A program made the position numbers and the translations under genes. DNA of 41,640 nucleotides from Myxococcales bacterium. GTDB lineage: Bacteria; Myxococcota_A; Polyangia; Fen-1088. The stretch's first letter is position 1. The number at the start of each line of letters is the position of its first letter. Location: NCBI GenBank assembly GCA_003158455.1, contig PMJO01000125.1:1-41640 (forward strand), in the 5' to 3' direction. The notes under the pieces are model-generated. The model was given only the letters and a program-made list of their open reading frames with translations. It did not search any database and was not told the origin of the DNA. This document shows, in pieces, positions 1 to 8,264 of this stretch.

Positions 1-59
1 GGACATTCCGGCTCACATGCGCCGCAGTTGATGCATTCGTCGGTAATATGCGTAGCCAT
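1..59 (-). CDS. ferredoxin, 4Fe-4S type (N-terminal fragment)
   Basis: Only the first 19 complete codons are in the window; the gene continues off the left edge. The start reads MATHITDECINCGACEPEC, and the Cys spacing C-x2-C-x2-C-x3-C-P is the classic [4Fe-4S] ligand motif at the N-terminus of small bacterial ferredoxins, which carry electrons in the cytoplasm. The ATG at 59 is preceded by an excellent ribosome binding site (AAAGGAG, 5 nt upstream), so the start is secure. Whether it is a one-cluster or two-cluster ferredoxin cannot be told from the fragment. The gene lies downstream of smc on the same strand, with about 95 nt between them. Confidence 0.85.
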   Translation of the reverse strand, partial: MATHITDECINCGACEPEC

Positions 60-153
60 TGTGCTCCTTTCGCTCAGGCCCTCTGCTCACGCGGTTTGTC
101 CGCCGCAGAAACCACGGAAGTGTAGTTACGGGAGACCCACCCGTCAACCTGGT

Positions 154-3100
154 TTAGGAAGAAGTTGATTGCGCCACGCCCTCGGTTTCGGGCGGGGCCA
201 TGCCTCCGGGCAGCGGCGGCGCCGACTTGCGCGAGGCCCGCAAATTGACGGTGACCAGTTTCGACACGCCTGGTTCTTCCATAGTGACACCGCACAGGCG
301 ATCGGCGATCTCCATCGTGCGTTGATTATGTGTGACGATAATGAATTGCGAACGATCCGTCATCTCGCGCACGGCTTCGTTGAAGCGGCCCACGTTGGCT
401 TCGTCCAGCGGCGCATCCACCTCGTCGAGGACGCAGAATGGCGATGGCTTGACCAGGAAGATGGCGAACAGCAGGGCGACGGCGGTGAGCGCCTTCTCGC
501 CGCCCGAGAGAAGCTCGATGTTCTGCAGAATCTTCTTGCCTGGCGGGTTGGCGACGATTTCTACCCCGGTTTCGAGCAGGTCGCTCTCGTCGGTGAGCGC
601 GAGGGCAGCCCGCCCACCACGGAACAAGTGGGGAAAGACCTCCTGAAACTTGGTGTTGACGGCATCGAAGACTTCACGGAACCGCTTGCGCGAAGCCCGG
701 TTGATCTTTTCGATGGCCGATTCCAGCCGTGCGATGGCCGATTCCAGGTCGGCCTTCTGGCTGCTGAGGAAATCGTAGCGCTTCTGCAACTCTTCCGATT
801 CTTCGATCGCGGTCAGATTGACGTCGCCCATACGGTCGAGCAAGCCGCGCAGCTCCTTGAGCCGGCCGTCTTCCTTCTCGCCAGCCAGGGGCCGCAGGTG
901 GAAGTCGGCCAAAACCTCAGCCAGCCGTTGCACGTCCGGGTATCGTTCCCTGACTTGCTCCTCCAGCGAAGCAAGGCGCAACGCGACCGCCTGGCAGCGC
1001 AGGTCGAGTGCAGCCAGTTCTTCGGCCAAATGGGTCACCCGCGTGCGGGCTTCCCGCAGGTCAGCCTCTCGGCGAGCTAGCGTGCCATTGCGCTCCTCCA
1101 CCGCACCCTGGCGCTCGCCATGAACGCGGGCACGTTCGCTCGCTTCGGCTTGCAGCAACGCGGCTTCCCCGCGAAGCTGCTCGGAATCAGCGCGCAGCGT
1201 CTGGGCGCGCAGCAAGTCGGCGGACACCTCGGCTTCGAGCTGTGTGCGGCGCTGCTCATGCTCGGCCGTCTCTCGCGCCACGCGGTCAAGATTCTGGCGG
1301 GCCATCTTGCGCCGATCGCAGGCCTGAGCGGCAGCCACCCGGTGCGATGACAGCTCAGTCGCCAACCCATCGGCCCTGGCCTGCAGAGACTCGGCTTCTG
1401 CGCGCAAGTTTGCGGCGCTGGTTTCGTGGGCGAGCGAGGCCTCGCGCACCTCGGCCAGCGCAGCGTTGGTTTCCGAAAGACGCTTCTCGTTCTGTGCCAG
1501 CGCCGCGCGCAGGTCGTCCACACTCGCCCGCAACTGCTCGTGACGGGCATCCAGTTGCTGGCGCTCGCGCAACAGCCGATCGCCGTCCTTGCGCTCGGCC
1601 AGTAACTCCATCTCGTTGTGACGAGCCGCCGTGGCCAGCTCTTCGACGGCGTTGCTGACCTCGGACAGAGCTTGCTTGGTGCGCACATGCCGGTCGAGTA
1701 CGGCTTGATAGTCCGCCTCCAGCCGCGCCACCACCTCTTCCAACTCGCGCATCTCCCGTTTCTGAGACAGCACACCGGCAAGGGCCGATTCACGCGAACC
1801 GCCGGTCACTACGCCATGCGGATCAATCACTTCTCCGTCGAGCGTTACCAATGTTTTGTCGGTGTGGGTTCTGCGCCACAGATCCAAAGCCGCATGCAAA
1901 TTCTCGACGACGACCACGTCACCCAGGAGATAGGCCGCCACCCGGTCATATTGACGGTCGTAGCCGATCAGCTCCAGCATGGGGCCGCGCACGCCTTCTC
2001 CCGACGGCAATGCCACCGGCATGGCCATCGGGACCTGCTGCTCGACCGACAAACCATCCCCAGTGTCAAAGACGATCGTGCCGGCTGGAGCGGCCGCGAT
2101 GGCCGCAGGCGAACGGAGTCCCACGGGGATGAAACTGGAACGGCCTTCGCTCTTGGACTTGAGGTATTCGATGGCTTCCACGCCTATGTCATGGGACTCG
2201 ACGATGATATTGCCCAGCCTTTCGCCCAGCACGGCCTCAAGAGCTGTCTCCAACTCGGGCGGCGGTTGCACAATATCGGCCACCACCCCCCGCACCCCAC
2301 CCATACTCCAGCCCCGATGACTTGCCACACTGGCCACGCTGTCTTGGCCCGATGCGGGCGTCTGTTGTTCGTCGCGAACCCGCTGCATGATGGCACGCAC
2401 GCCCCGCTGGAAGCTCTCATAGCGAGCCTGAATCTCGGACAGAGACTGGAGCCGCGAGCGCCGACGATGGGCCTCCTCGCGCAGGGTCTCTAACTCCAAC
2501 TCGCCCCGAGTGACCTCCTCGCGCAGGCTGGCCGCCCTGGCTTCCGCAGTGGCACGCTTTGCAAGTAGCTCCTCAACTCCGACCTGAAGCTGAGCAAGCC
2601 GACCCTCCACGGCTTCACCCTCGACAATCAAGTTCTCCACCTGCTCGACGGTGGCGCCATCGTCGGCCATCGCCGTCTGCAGGCGCTGGGCGAGATCATC
2701 TGCGCGTCCACAAGCAGACTCGATGTCCGCTTCCAGACGAGCAATCCGCGTCGCAGCAGCGGTTGCCGCTACGGTTGTGTGATCCACACCCTGGCGTGCC
2801 GTCGCCAGCGCAGACCGGACTGCGGCGTACGCCTGCTCGGTCGCCTCTAGCTCTCGGCTGCGCGCCTCGGCCTCTTCATTGAAGCGGCCGACCTCATCCT
2901 GCAACTCAGCTAGCACCCGCGCGTTGTCTGACTCCTTCTCGACAAGCCCTTCAATCTCGCGCCGCGATCGCTCCGCCCTTTGCGCCAAGGTGGCCGCCTC
3001 GTCCGCGTAGTGTTCGGCCTTCTGGGCGGACAGCCTGGCCTGGTTGTCGAGCGCAAAAAGCTCCTCCTTGGCGATGGCCAGTTCGGCCATCTCTTCGCTC

Positions 3101-3957
3101 AACCCCAAACGCTCAGTTTCGATCGCGGTTTCCTCGACGCGCAGGTCGGTTGTCTGCCGAATGTGGCGTTCCGCCAGTTGCGCGCGATTGCCCAGCAAGT
3201 GCTTCTGCTCGGCGACGAATCCGAAATGCCTTTGCGTCGCAGCGCATAGCTCGAGATCCCTCAGTTCCGCCTTGTAGCGCTTGTAGCGCTCGGCCTTTTG
3301 GGCCTGCAGGCGCAAGGAGCGCAGGCGAGTCTCGATCTCAGCGATGATATCCGAAACACGCAGCAGGTGTTGGCGAGAGGATTCGATGCGCCGCTCGGCA
3401 ACCTTCTTCTTCGCCTTGTACTTCGTGATGCCCGCGGCCTCGTCGATGAGGGTGCGCCGTTCCTCCGGTCGTGACGAGACAATGAATCCGATGCGTCCCT
3501 GCTCGATGATCGCGTAGGCCTTGGAGCCGACGCCGGTCCCCAGGAAGAAATCCACGATATCACGCAGACGACACGGCACACCGCCCAGGAGGTACTCGCT
3601 CTCGCCGCCGCGGTACAAGCGTCTGGTCACGACGACTTCCGATGGGCCGGCCGCGCCCCAGGGGACGCCCCCGGCGGCCGTGTCCCCGGGCAGGCCAGCG
3701 GTGTCAAAGGTCAGCGACACCTCTGCCACCCCAGCCGGCCCGCGGGTCTCAGATCCAGCGAAGATCACATCGTCCATGGCACGGCCACGAAGATGCTTGG
3801 CCGATTGCTCGCCCATGACCCAGCGGATCGCGTCCACTATGTTCGATTTGCCGCAGCCATTTGGACCTACCACCCCGGTAACGGGGTCTTCGAAGGTCAA
3901 GATGGTCCGGTCAACGAACGACTTGAAGCCGCAAATCTCGATACGTCTTATCCTCAT
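154..3957 (-). CDS. smc: chromosome segregation ATPase SMC
   Basis: This is the structural maintenance of chromosomes ATPase, the condensin core that dimerises and organises and segregates DNA with ScpA and ScpB. About 1267 residues is somewhat longer than the usual 1150-1200. The N-terminus has the IEICGFKSF strand and Walker A GPNGCGKSN (about residues 33-41). Two long coiled-coil arms rich in Glu, Ala, Arg and Leu flank a hinge near residues 550-680 (GVRGVVADIV, then ALEAVLGERLGNIIVE). The C-terminal head holds the ABC signature LLSGGEKALTAVALL and Walker B PFCVLDEVDAPLDE. A TTG seven codons upstream (3978) is possible, but the ATG at 3957 fits family N-termini better; neither has a strong ribosome binding site. 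scpA and scpB are not in the window. The gene is divergent from ftsY, whereas in several bacteria smc and ftsY are co-directional. The extra length seems to lie in the arms and in a Ser/Thr-rich tail. Confidence 0.97.
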   Translation of the reverse strand: MRIRRIEICGFKSFVDRTILTFEDPVTGVVGPNGCGKSNIVDAIRWVMGEQSAKHLRGRAMDDVIFAGSETRGPAGVAEVSLTFDTAGLPGDTAAGGVPWGAAGPSEVVVTRRLYRGGESEYLLGGVPCRLRDIVDFFLGTGVGSKAYAIIEQGRIGFIVSSRPEERRTLIDEAAGITKYKAKKKVAERRIESSRQHLLRVSDIIAEIETRLRSLRLQAQKAERYKRYKAELRDLELCAATQRHFGFVAEQKHLLGNRAQLAERHIRQTTDLRVEETAIETERLGLSEEMAELAIAKEELFALDNQARLSAQKAEHYADEAATLAQRAERSRREIEGLVEKESDNARVLAELQDEVGRFNEEAEARSRELEATEQAYAAVRSALATARQGVDHTTVAATAAATRIARLEADIESACGRADDLAQRLQTAMADDGATVEQVENLIVEGEAVEGRLAQLQVGVEELLAKRATAEARAASLREEVTRGELELETLREEAHRRRSRLQSLSEIQARYESFQRGVRAIMQRVRDEQQTPASGQDSVASVASHRGWSMGGVRGVVADIVQPPPELETALEAVLGERLGNIIVESHDIGVEAIEYLKSKSEGRSSFIPVGLRSPAAIAAAPAGTIVFDTGDGLSVEQQVPMAMPVALPSGEGVRGPMLELIGYDRQYDRVAAYLLGDVVVVENLHAALDLWRRTHTDKTLVTLDGEVIDPHGVVTGGSRESALAGVLSQKREMRELEEVVARLEADYQAVLDRHVRTKQALSEVSNAVEELATAARHNEMELLAERKDGDRLLRERQQLDARHEQLRASVDDLRAALAQNEKRLSETNAALAEVREASLAHETSAANLRAEAESLQARADGLATELSSHRVAAAQACDRRKMARQNLDRVARETAEHEQRRTQLEAEVSADLLRAQTLRADSEQLRGEAALLQAEASERARVHGERQGAVEERNGTLARREADLREARTRVTHLAEELAALDLRCQAVALRLASLEEQVRERYPDVQRLAEVLADFHLRPLAGEKEDGRLKELRGLLDRMGDVNLTAIEESEELQKRYDFLSSQKADLESAIARLESAIEKINRASRKRFREVFDAVNTKFQEVFPHLFRGGRAALALTDESDLLETGVEIVANPPGKKILQNIELLSGGEKALTAVALLFAIFLVKPSPFCVLDEVDAPLDEANVGRFNEAVREMTDRSQFIIVTHNQRTMEIADRLCGVTMEEPGVSKLVTVNLRASRKSAPPLPGGMAPPETEGVAQSTSS

Positions 3958-3971
3958 CCTGGCACCATGAA

Positions 3972-4006
3972 GTGACAATACGTGACCATATAGGTCACTT
4001 CGTGAC
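3972..4006. promoter_or_regulatory. phased GTGAC repeats between smc and ftsY
   Basis: GTGAC occurs at 3972, 3982 and 4002, that is 10 and 20 bp apart, on the same helical face. An inverted GTCAC at 3994-3998 completes a perfect palindrome, GTGACC-ATATA-GGTCAC (3982-3998). The block sits 15-50 bp upstream of the smc start and about 135 bp upstream of ftsY. This is the arrangement of a binding site for a dimeric DNA-binding protein, possibly cooperative. The binding protein is unknown and the role is inferred. Confidence 0.45.
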
Positions 4007-4140
4007 TATCATTAGGTACCATCCGCGGCGGGTGGTTGTAAAGGGCTTCGAACCCCTGGATTCCACTTTTCCCACCAGTCCAGCGAAACACCAAAAAACT
4101 TACCACGTTGCGGCCGGTTGTTTGTTAAGTTCCGCGGCCG

Positions 4141-5553
4141 ATGGACGGAGGGTCTTACACCGATCTAGTAGCAGCCCTGGTTGCCCTGGGCAGCTTGGTC
4201 GGCTTTTCTGGCCTGGCCATCTATGCCATTCGGCGGGCCAAGGCCGCAAGACGACGGCAGATTGACGAGGCGGCAACTGCCCCGCCAGCAGCGCGAACCA
4301 AGCGGCCTGCCCTCAAGCCTGAAGACGTCGACGGAGGCGCCGCCGAGGAAGAGCCCAGCGCGTCAACGGAGCCCCTCGCGACCGCGCCTTCGGCTGAGCC
4401 ACTCCCGACCGATCAACCAGTCCCGGTATCTGCTTCGCCCGGTGGTGCTCGCGAGCCAGTCTCGCCTGCGGAACCCGGCCCTCGCCAGGTTTTGCCGGGT
4501 GGCGTGTTGCACCTGCCCGCGCCGGGCACCCCGGTCACGCCGCCTTTTCCAAAGGTGCCAAGCGCTCTGGTGGAAAAGCCGCGCGGGCCTGAGCGCCCAA
4601 TGCCCGCGAAGAAGCGGGATGTCGCTGCGCTTGTTCCTGGGCTCGAACGCACTCGTATGGGCTGGGTCAATCGTCTTGGCCAGCTATTCGCGGGCAGCAA
4701 GCAACTGGATCCGGCTCTGCTCGAAGAGATCGAGAAGGTCCTCCTGACCGCGGACATCGGCGTGCGGACCAGCCAGAAGCTGCTGGGCGAGATTCGGGAA
4801 TTCTTGGACAAGAAGGCGATAAGGGATCCGACCGCGGTTTGGGGTTTCCTTCGTCGCCGGAGCGTGGAGATCCTCAGCATGGATGCCTCGGCTGTCGACT
4901 TCGCCGCTGCCCAACCCTTCGTGCTGCTTGTCATAGGTGTCAACGGGAGCGGCAAGACGACCACGATTGGGAAGCTCGCTTCAAAACTGCAGTCCCAAGG
5001 CAAGAGCGTGTTGTTGGCGGCTGGTGATACCTTTCGCGCGGCAGCGACCGAACAGCTCGAGGTCTGGGGCGCCAAGGTGGGGGCGCCCGTCGTGCGCGGA
5101 AAGGAAGGCGGCGACCCTTCGTCGGTTGTGTTTGACAGCGTCAAACGCGCACGATCGGAGCGCATCGATGTGGTCATCGCAGACACGGCCGGTCGTCTGC
5201 ACACCAAGGCCAATTTAATGGAGGAACTGCAAAAGGTACGCCGGGTTGCGGGCAAGGCGCTGGAGGGCGCTCCCCACGAGACCTGGCTGGTCATCGACGC
5301 AACTAGCGGCCAGAATGCCATCGCTCAGGCGCAAGTTTTTGCCCAGGCCATGTCGGTAACTGGAATCGTGCTCACCAAACTCGACGGCACTGCCAAGGGG
5401 GGCGTAATCTTGGGGATCGCCGACCAGCTCCGCATTCCGGTTCGCTACATCGGCGTGGGAGAACGAGTCGAGGATCTGCGCGAGTTCGAGGCGGAGGACT
5501 TCGTGGAGGCCCTTTTCGGTGAGGCTCAGGCTGGCGAAAGAGATGTCTCGTAG
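4141..5553 (+). CDS. ftsY: signal recognition particle receptor FtsY
   Basis: This is the SRP receptor GTPase that docks ribosome-SRP complexes at the inner membrane for co-translational membrane protein insertion. The N-terminus has one membrane segment (about residues 8-30) followed by an Arg/Lys-rich stop, then a Pro/Ala/Glu-rich linker to about residue 165. The NG domain follows, with G1 loop [10 protein letters not shown] (about 267), [11 protein letters not shown] (about 298), DTAGR (348) and [10 protein letters not shown] (412), all intact. At 470 residues it is of normal length for an FtsY with an A-domain and membrane anchor. The ATG at 4141 was chosen because it precedes the membrane segment; no good Shine-Dalgarno sequence is visible. 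The gene is divergent from smc. The stop codon overlaps a small GC-rich hairpin. Confidence 0.97.
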   Translation: MDGGSYTDLVAALVALGSLVGFSGLAIYAIRRAKAARRRQIDEAATAPPAARTKRPALKPEDVDGGAAEEEPSASTEPLATAPSAEPLPTDQPVPVSASPGGAREPVSPAEPGPRQVLPGGVLHLPAPGTPVTPPFPKVPSALVEKPRGPERPMPAKKRDVAALVPGLERTRMGWVNRLGQLFAGSKQLDPALLEEIEKVLLTADIGVRTSQKLLGEIREFLDKKAIRDPTAVWGFLRRRSVEILSMDASAVDFAAAQPFVLLVIGVNGSGKTTTIGKLASKLQSQGKSVLLAAGDTFRAAATEQLEVWGAKVGAPVVRGKEGGDPSSVVFDSVKRARSERIDVVIADTAGRLHTKANLMEELQKVRRVAGKALEGAPHETWLVIDATSGQNAIAQAQVFAQAMSVTGIVLTKLDGTAKGGVILGIADQLRIPVRYIGVGERVEDLREFEAEDFVEALFGEAQAGERDVS

Positions 5554-5567
5554 TGCCGAACCGGCAC
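5553..5567 (+). terminator. hairpin at the ftsY stop codon
   Basis: GTGCCG-AAC-CGGCAC forms a perfect 6-bp stem with a 3-nt loop starting at the last base of the ftsY stop codon. No T-tract follows directly (the nearest, TTTTT, is about 20 nt downstream), so it is at best a weak or non-canonical terminator. Confidence 0.3.
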
Positions 5568-5593
5568 CTCGGCGAAACAATACGTATTTTTAG

Positions 5594-5622
5594 TTGATCT
5601 GCTGATTTTGCCTGTGTTACAT
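5594..5622 (+). promoter_or_regulatory. possible sigma-70 type promoter before the beta-barrel genes
   Basis: TTGATC (5594-5599) and TTACAT (5617-5622) are separated by 17 bp, in an AT-rich patch unlike its surroundings, about 90 bp upstream of the first beta-barrel gene. The -35 match is fair and the -10 match is poor. Confidence 0.3.
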
Positions 5623-5711
5623 TGCCCGCACCTCGCCCTTCATAGCCAAGCCTTTGAAATCAAAGCGATTTTTGACATGGGGTGAACGGCGGGCCCCAAG
5701 CAAGGAACCGC

Positions 5712-6605
5712 ATGAAACGTCTTGCGTTCGGCCTCTTACTAGTTCTTGCAAATCCAGGGTCGGTTGCAGCAGCAGAGGCATCTGCTCCTGGGGCCGGCGA
5801 AACCGCAGATGAGAAGTCTTCGGAGGCGGAGGCTCCTGCGCCCGAAGCGCCGGAGGCGAAGAAGGATGAACTTCCCGATCTCTCCGAAGAGGTGAAGGAG
5901 GCCGCTGCGGAAAAAGAGGAAGCGACCTCCCAGACCACTACCGCGCGGCTATCGTGGGAGGACATCGTAGTGGTGCCCCGCAAGGGATTTCTAAAGAGGC
6001 ACCGTCTCGAGCTGGCGCCCTTCGCGGCGATCTCGATCAATGACAGCATGATTCGCCACTACTCGTTCGGTGGCGACCTCACTTTCTATCTCACCGACGT
6101 CTTTTCGGTTGGTCTCGAGGGTCAGTACTTCATCAAAGAACGTTCCGAACGCGAATCGCTGGTCGGCTTCCAGTTCAACCGCGCAACCACTCTGAACCGG
6201 TTTCTCTACTCGACATCCCTGGTGTTCGGATACGTGCCAGCCTACGGCAAGTTCGGCCTTTTCAACAAATATATCGTTCACTGGGACGTCTCGGTCAATG
6301 GGGGAATCGGGGTTATCTGGACTGAAATCATCCCGATCGATCCCGCGAACGCAGGCTGGCGCAACCTCGACATCATGCCCCAAGTGGGCATCTCCACTCG
6401 AATGTTCGTTACCGATTGGCTGTCCCTCAGCATCGGCCTGCGCGACTACATCTTCAGCGACAAGTTTGAGTCTTTGAACCGCGGGAACGAGAAGGTGCAG
6501 CAGGCGCAAGCGGCTGAGACCCACGCTATCACCAACAACATCATGGTTTTCGTGTCGGCCGGGCTCTATTTGCCGACTTCCTTCTCGTACAAGACACCCC
6601 GCTAA
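5712..6605 (+). CDS. outer membrane beta-barrel protein (myxobacterial type), first of two
   Basis: The protein has 297 residues. A signal peptide (MKRLAFGLLLVLANPGSVAAA) is followed by an acidic, Ala/Glu/Pro-rich low-complexity stretch (about 22-85). A beta-barrel-like region follows with alternating aromatic and polar strands, for example LTFYLTDVFSVGLEGQYFI and MFVTDWLSLSIGLRDYIF. This layout resembles the myxobacterial outer-membrane beta-barrel family that includes gliding-motility proteins such as GltA, GltB and GltH; the match is made from memory of the family and the specific function is not established. The ATG at 5712 has AAGGAA 5 nt upstream; an in-frame ATG at 5682 would place 10 residues before the signal peptide and is less likely. 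The next gene is a paralogue 12 nt downstream, so the two are probably co-transcribed. Confidence 0.75.
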   Translation: MKRLAFGLLLVLANPGSVAAAEASAPGAGETADEKSSEAEAPAPEAPEAKKDELPDLSEEVKEAAAEKEEATSQTTTARLSWEDIVVVPRKGFLKRHRLELAPFAAISINDSMIRHYSFGGDLTFYLTDVFSVGLEGQYFIKERSERESLVGFQFNRATTLNRFLYSTSLVFGYVPAYGKFGLFNKYIVHWDVSVNGGIGVIWTEIIPIDPANAGWRNLDIMPQVGISTRMFVTDWLSLSIGLRDYIFSDKFESLNRGNEKVQQAQAAETHAITNNIMVFVSAGLYLPTSFSYKTPR

Positions 6606-6617
6606 CGAGTCGATGCC

Positions 6618-7430
6618 ATGACGAAGAAAGCGCATGCTATGAAGAGAGGAATCGCGTTGCTCGTCGGATGTCTGGTTGGCATCCCTGCTGTCACGCAGGC
6701 CGCACAGGAACGCAAGAGTCCGCTGGCTGATGCGCCAGCGATCCGCAGACGCGTCGAACTGCGCGACAAGAGGTTCGAACTGGGAGTCGGGGTGGCCTCG
6801 ACCATCGGACAGGATTTCTACAACGCCTTGATGCTGAACGTGCGGCTCGGGTTTCACATCACGGACTGGATCGGACTCAGCGTCTCGGCCGGGGTTTTCA
6901 ACCTGACCCCGGACTGGCGGAGCTCCTTCAACGACAAGCTGAATGATGCTCTCCCAGCAACAGCCCAGCCTGGCGATACCAAGACGCCCACGCGAAGCAA
7001 TGCCGCCGCCGCCGAAAACCGCATCGGCCAGATTATTTTGCCTCAGATCGATATCGTGCCTTTCACCGGCAAGTTTTCGCTCTTCAGCAGGCTGTTCGCG
7101 AGCTACGATGTCTACATGGTGGCCGGCCCGTCATTTGTGAACCTGGTCAAGCGGGGAACGATCGACCCGAGCACCGAGTGCTGCAAGGCGAGTCCATACG
7201 TTGGGTGGAAGCCCGGGGTTAACGTGGGCTTCGGGATGCACGCTTTCATCAACAACTACTTCGCCATCAACGTTGAGGCGCACAACCTGATGTACAGCAA
7301 CAACGCCGCTGGCCGCGACGTGACCGGCAGTTCCGCTGTAACCTCCGATGATGCGCAGTGGACGTACAACTGGCTGGTGGGGCTGAACTTCATGTTCTTC
7401 CTTCCCGCTCAGGCCAAAGTCAGCCGCTAG
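6618..7430 (+). CDS. outer membrane beta-barrel protein (myxobacterial type), second of two
   Basis: The protein has 270 residues, with signal peptide MKRGIALLVGCLVGIPAVTQAA (cleavage before QERKS) if translated from the ATG at 6639, or 7 residues more from 6618. The mature part is predicted all-beta. It aligns in layout with the preceding protein: RFELGVGVAS and RLGFHITDWIGLSVSAGVF here correspond to RLELAPFAAIS and DLTFYLTDVFSVGLEGQYF there, and both end in a strand rich in Phe/Leu/Met. A CC pair at STECCKASP is unusual for an outer membrane protein. It lacks the acidic N-terminal linker of its partner. The tandem pair probably sits together in the outer membrane; a link to gliding motility is possible by family resemblance but not shown here. 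Confidence 0.75.
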   Translation: MTKKAHAMKRGIALLVGCLVGIPAVTQAAQERKSPLADAPAIRRRVELRDKRFELGVGVASTIGQDFYNALMLNVRLGFHITDWIGLSVSAGVFNLTPDWRSSFNDKLNDALPATAQPGDTKTPTRSNAAAAENRIGQIILPQIDIVPFTGKFSLFSRLFASYDVYMVAGPSFVNLVKRGTIDPSTECCKASPYVGWKPGVNVGFGMHAFINNYFAINVEAHNLMYSNNAAGRDVTGSSAVTSDDAQWTYNWLVGLNFMFFLPAQAKVSR

Positions 7431-7462
7431 CGTTTCCCTGGGCGACCGGTTAGGAGGCTGTT

Positions 7463-7717
7463 GTGTCGCAGAAGAGGAAGGTCACGCTTTACTTCAACGC
7501 CGCGATGTTGGCGGAGACCCAGAAAGAGGCCCTTCGCCAGGATCGCTCGATCTCTTGGATCATCCAGGCCGCTTGGCGGATCGCACGCGACACGGTAAAG
7601 CAGATGCCATCCACTGTGCCGCCCTCCGTGCATGCTGACAATGGCGCGCATCCGGTGCAAACCGGCATGTCCGACCAGTCGGCCAGCCGTGCCGTATCAG
7701 CCCGAACCCAGGCATAG
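7463..7717 (+). CDS. small ribbon-helix-helix-like protein
   Basis: The protein has 84 residues, starting at GTG 7463 with a very good ribosome binding site (TAGGAGG, 5 nt upstream). The first 50 residues, from KRKVTLYFNAAMLAETQKEA through SISWIIQAAWRIAR, give one beta strand followed by two helices, the ribbon-helix-helix pattern of MetJ/Arc-like DNA-binding proteins. The sequence strongly resembles a small family I associate with delta-proteobacteria (TIGR04563-like); the function of that family is unknown. The C-terminal 35 residues are low complexity. It lies 32 nt downstream of the second beta-barrel gene and could be the last gene of that operon. It converges on the next minus-strand gene with a 10-nt gap. 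Confidence 0.7.
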   Translation: MSQKRKVTLYFNAAMLAETQKEALRQDRSISWIIQAAWRIARDTVKQMPSTVPPSVHADNGAHPVQTGMSDQSASRAVSARTQA

Positions 7718-7727
7718 CCAGCCTTTC

Positions 7728-8147
7728 CTATTGGCAGGATGTGTCGGCCACGCCCTCTCGCAGTGGCCTGCACATGGTGTAGTTGTTCAAGGCGCCGAAG
7801 TCGAATACGATTCGGTCTCCCTGCTGGCCCTCCACTAGCGTTGTGTAGGACCCATCCTGTGCCGCGAGAACGATCGTACCGGATCCCCTGTCTATGTTGG
7901 TTAGATACACGTAGACATGGCTCAACTCCGCGCTGGGCGGGCTGGTCACCTTCCAATAGGTGTGAGCCACGCCATCACTGTCGATCGCTTGGGTCGGTGG
8001 GCCGAAGCTTGGATTGGGTGGAGGAATGGGAAAGTACGGCGAGCCAACGTCGGGGCCGTTGCAGGAGCCTCCCACCGTCAGCAAAACTGGAAACACCAAA
8101 GTCGCTATGAAGCGCAGGATTGATCTGCTGCGGAGCGAGTGTCTCAT
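7728..8147 (-). CDS. small secreted or lipoprotein-like protein, function unknown
   Basis: The protein has 139 residues. The N-terminus MRHSLRSRSILRFIATLVFP is a basic then hydrophobic signal sequence ending at VGGSC, a poor lipobox, so it may be a lipoprotein or a signal-peptidase-I substrate. The mature part begins with a Pro/Gly/Asn-rich stretch, then what may be one small beta domain containing YWKVTSPPSAELSHVYVYL and GDRIVFDFGALNNY. I do not recognise the family. The ATG at 8147 has AAGGAG 8 nt upstream, much better than any upstream in-frame start. It is downstream of the giant kinase gene on the same strand, separated by 110 nt that contain a strong inverted repeat. Confidence 0.6.
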   Translation of the reverse strand: MRHSLRSRSILRFIATLVFPVLLTVGGSCNGPDVGSPYFPIPPPNPSFGPPTQAIDSDGVAHTYWKVTSPPSAELSHVYVYLTNIDRGSGTIVLAAQDGSYTTLVEGQQGDRIVFDFGALNNYTMCRPLREGVADTSCQ

Positions 8148-8236
8148 GTCTGAATCTCCTTGCATGCAGACGATGCGCCAACCCCTTTTCCCCGCGATCT
8201 TGCCACATTTCTCCAGAGTTGCGCCAACTACCGTGT

Positions 8237-8264
8237 CACATGGTGACAACTCAGTTGTCATGTG
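8237..8264. promoter_or_regulatory. inverted repeat overlapping the kinase gene stop
   Basis: TGACAACT-C-AGTTGTCA (8244-8260) is a perfect 17-bp palindrome. It extends outward to CACATG/CATGTG with a 3-nt bulge and overlaps a second palindrome, TGTCAC-ATG-GTGACA (8234-8248). The TGA stop of the kinase gene (8258-8260) lies inside it. No T-run follows on either strand, so an operator for the downstream small gene or a 3' mRNA hairpin is as likely as a terminator. Confidence 0.45.

Noticed and set aside
1618-2493. Plus-strand open frame of 291 residues inside smc
   Set aside because: It lies antisense to a well-conserved smc region and shows no family similarity.
4041-4077. tRNA-like T-arm and CCA-like end in the smc-ftsY gap
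   Set aside because: GGGCTTCGAACCCC followed by CCCACCA looks like a tRNA 3' part, but the distance to the CCA is wrong and no matching acceptor or anticodon arm exists upstream; the reverse strand fails as well.
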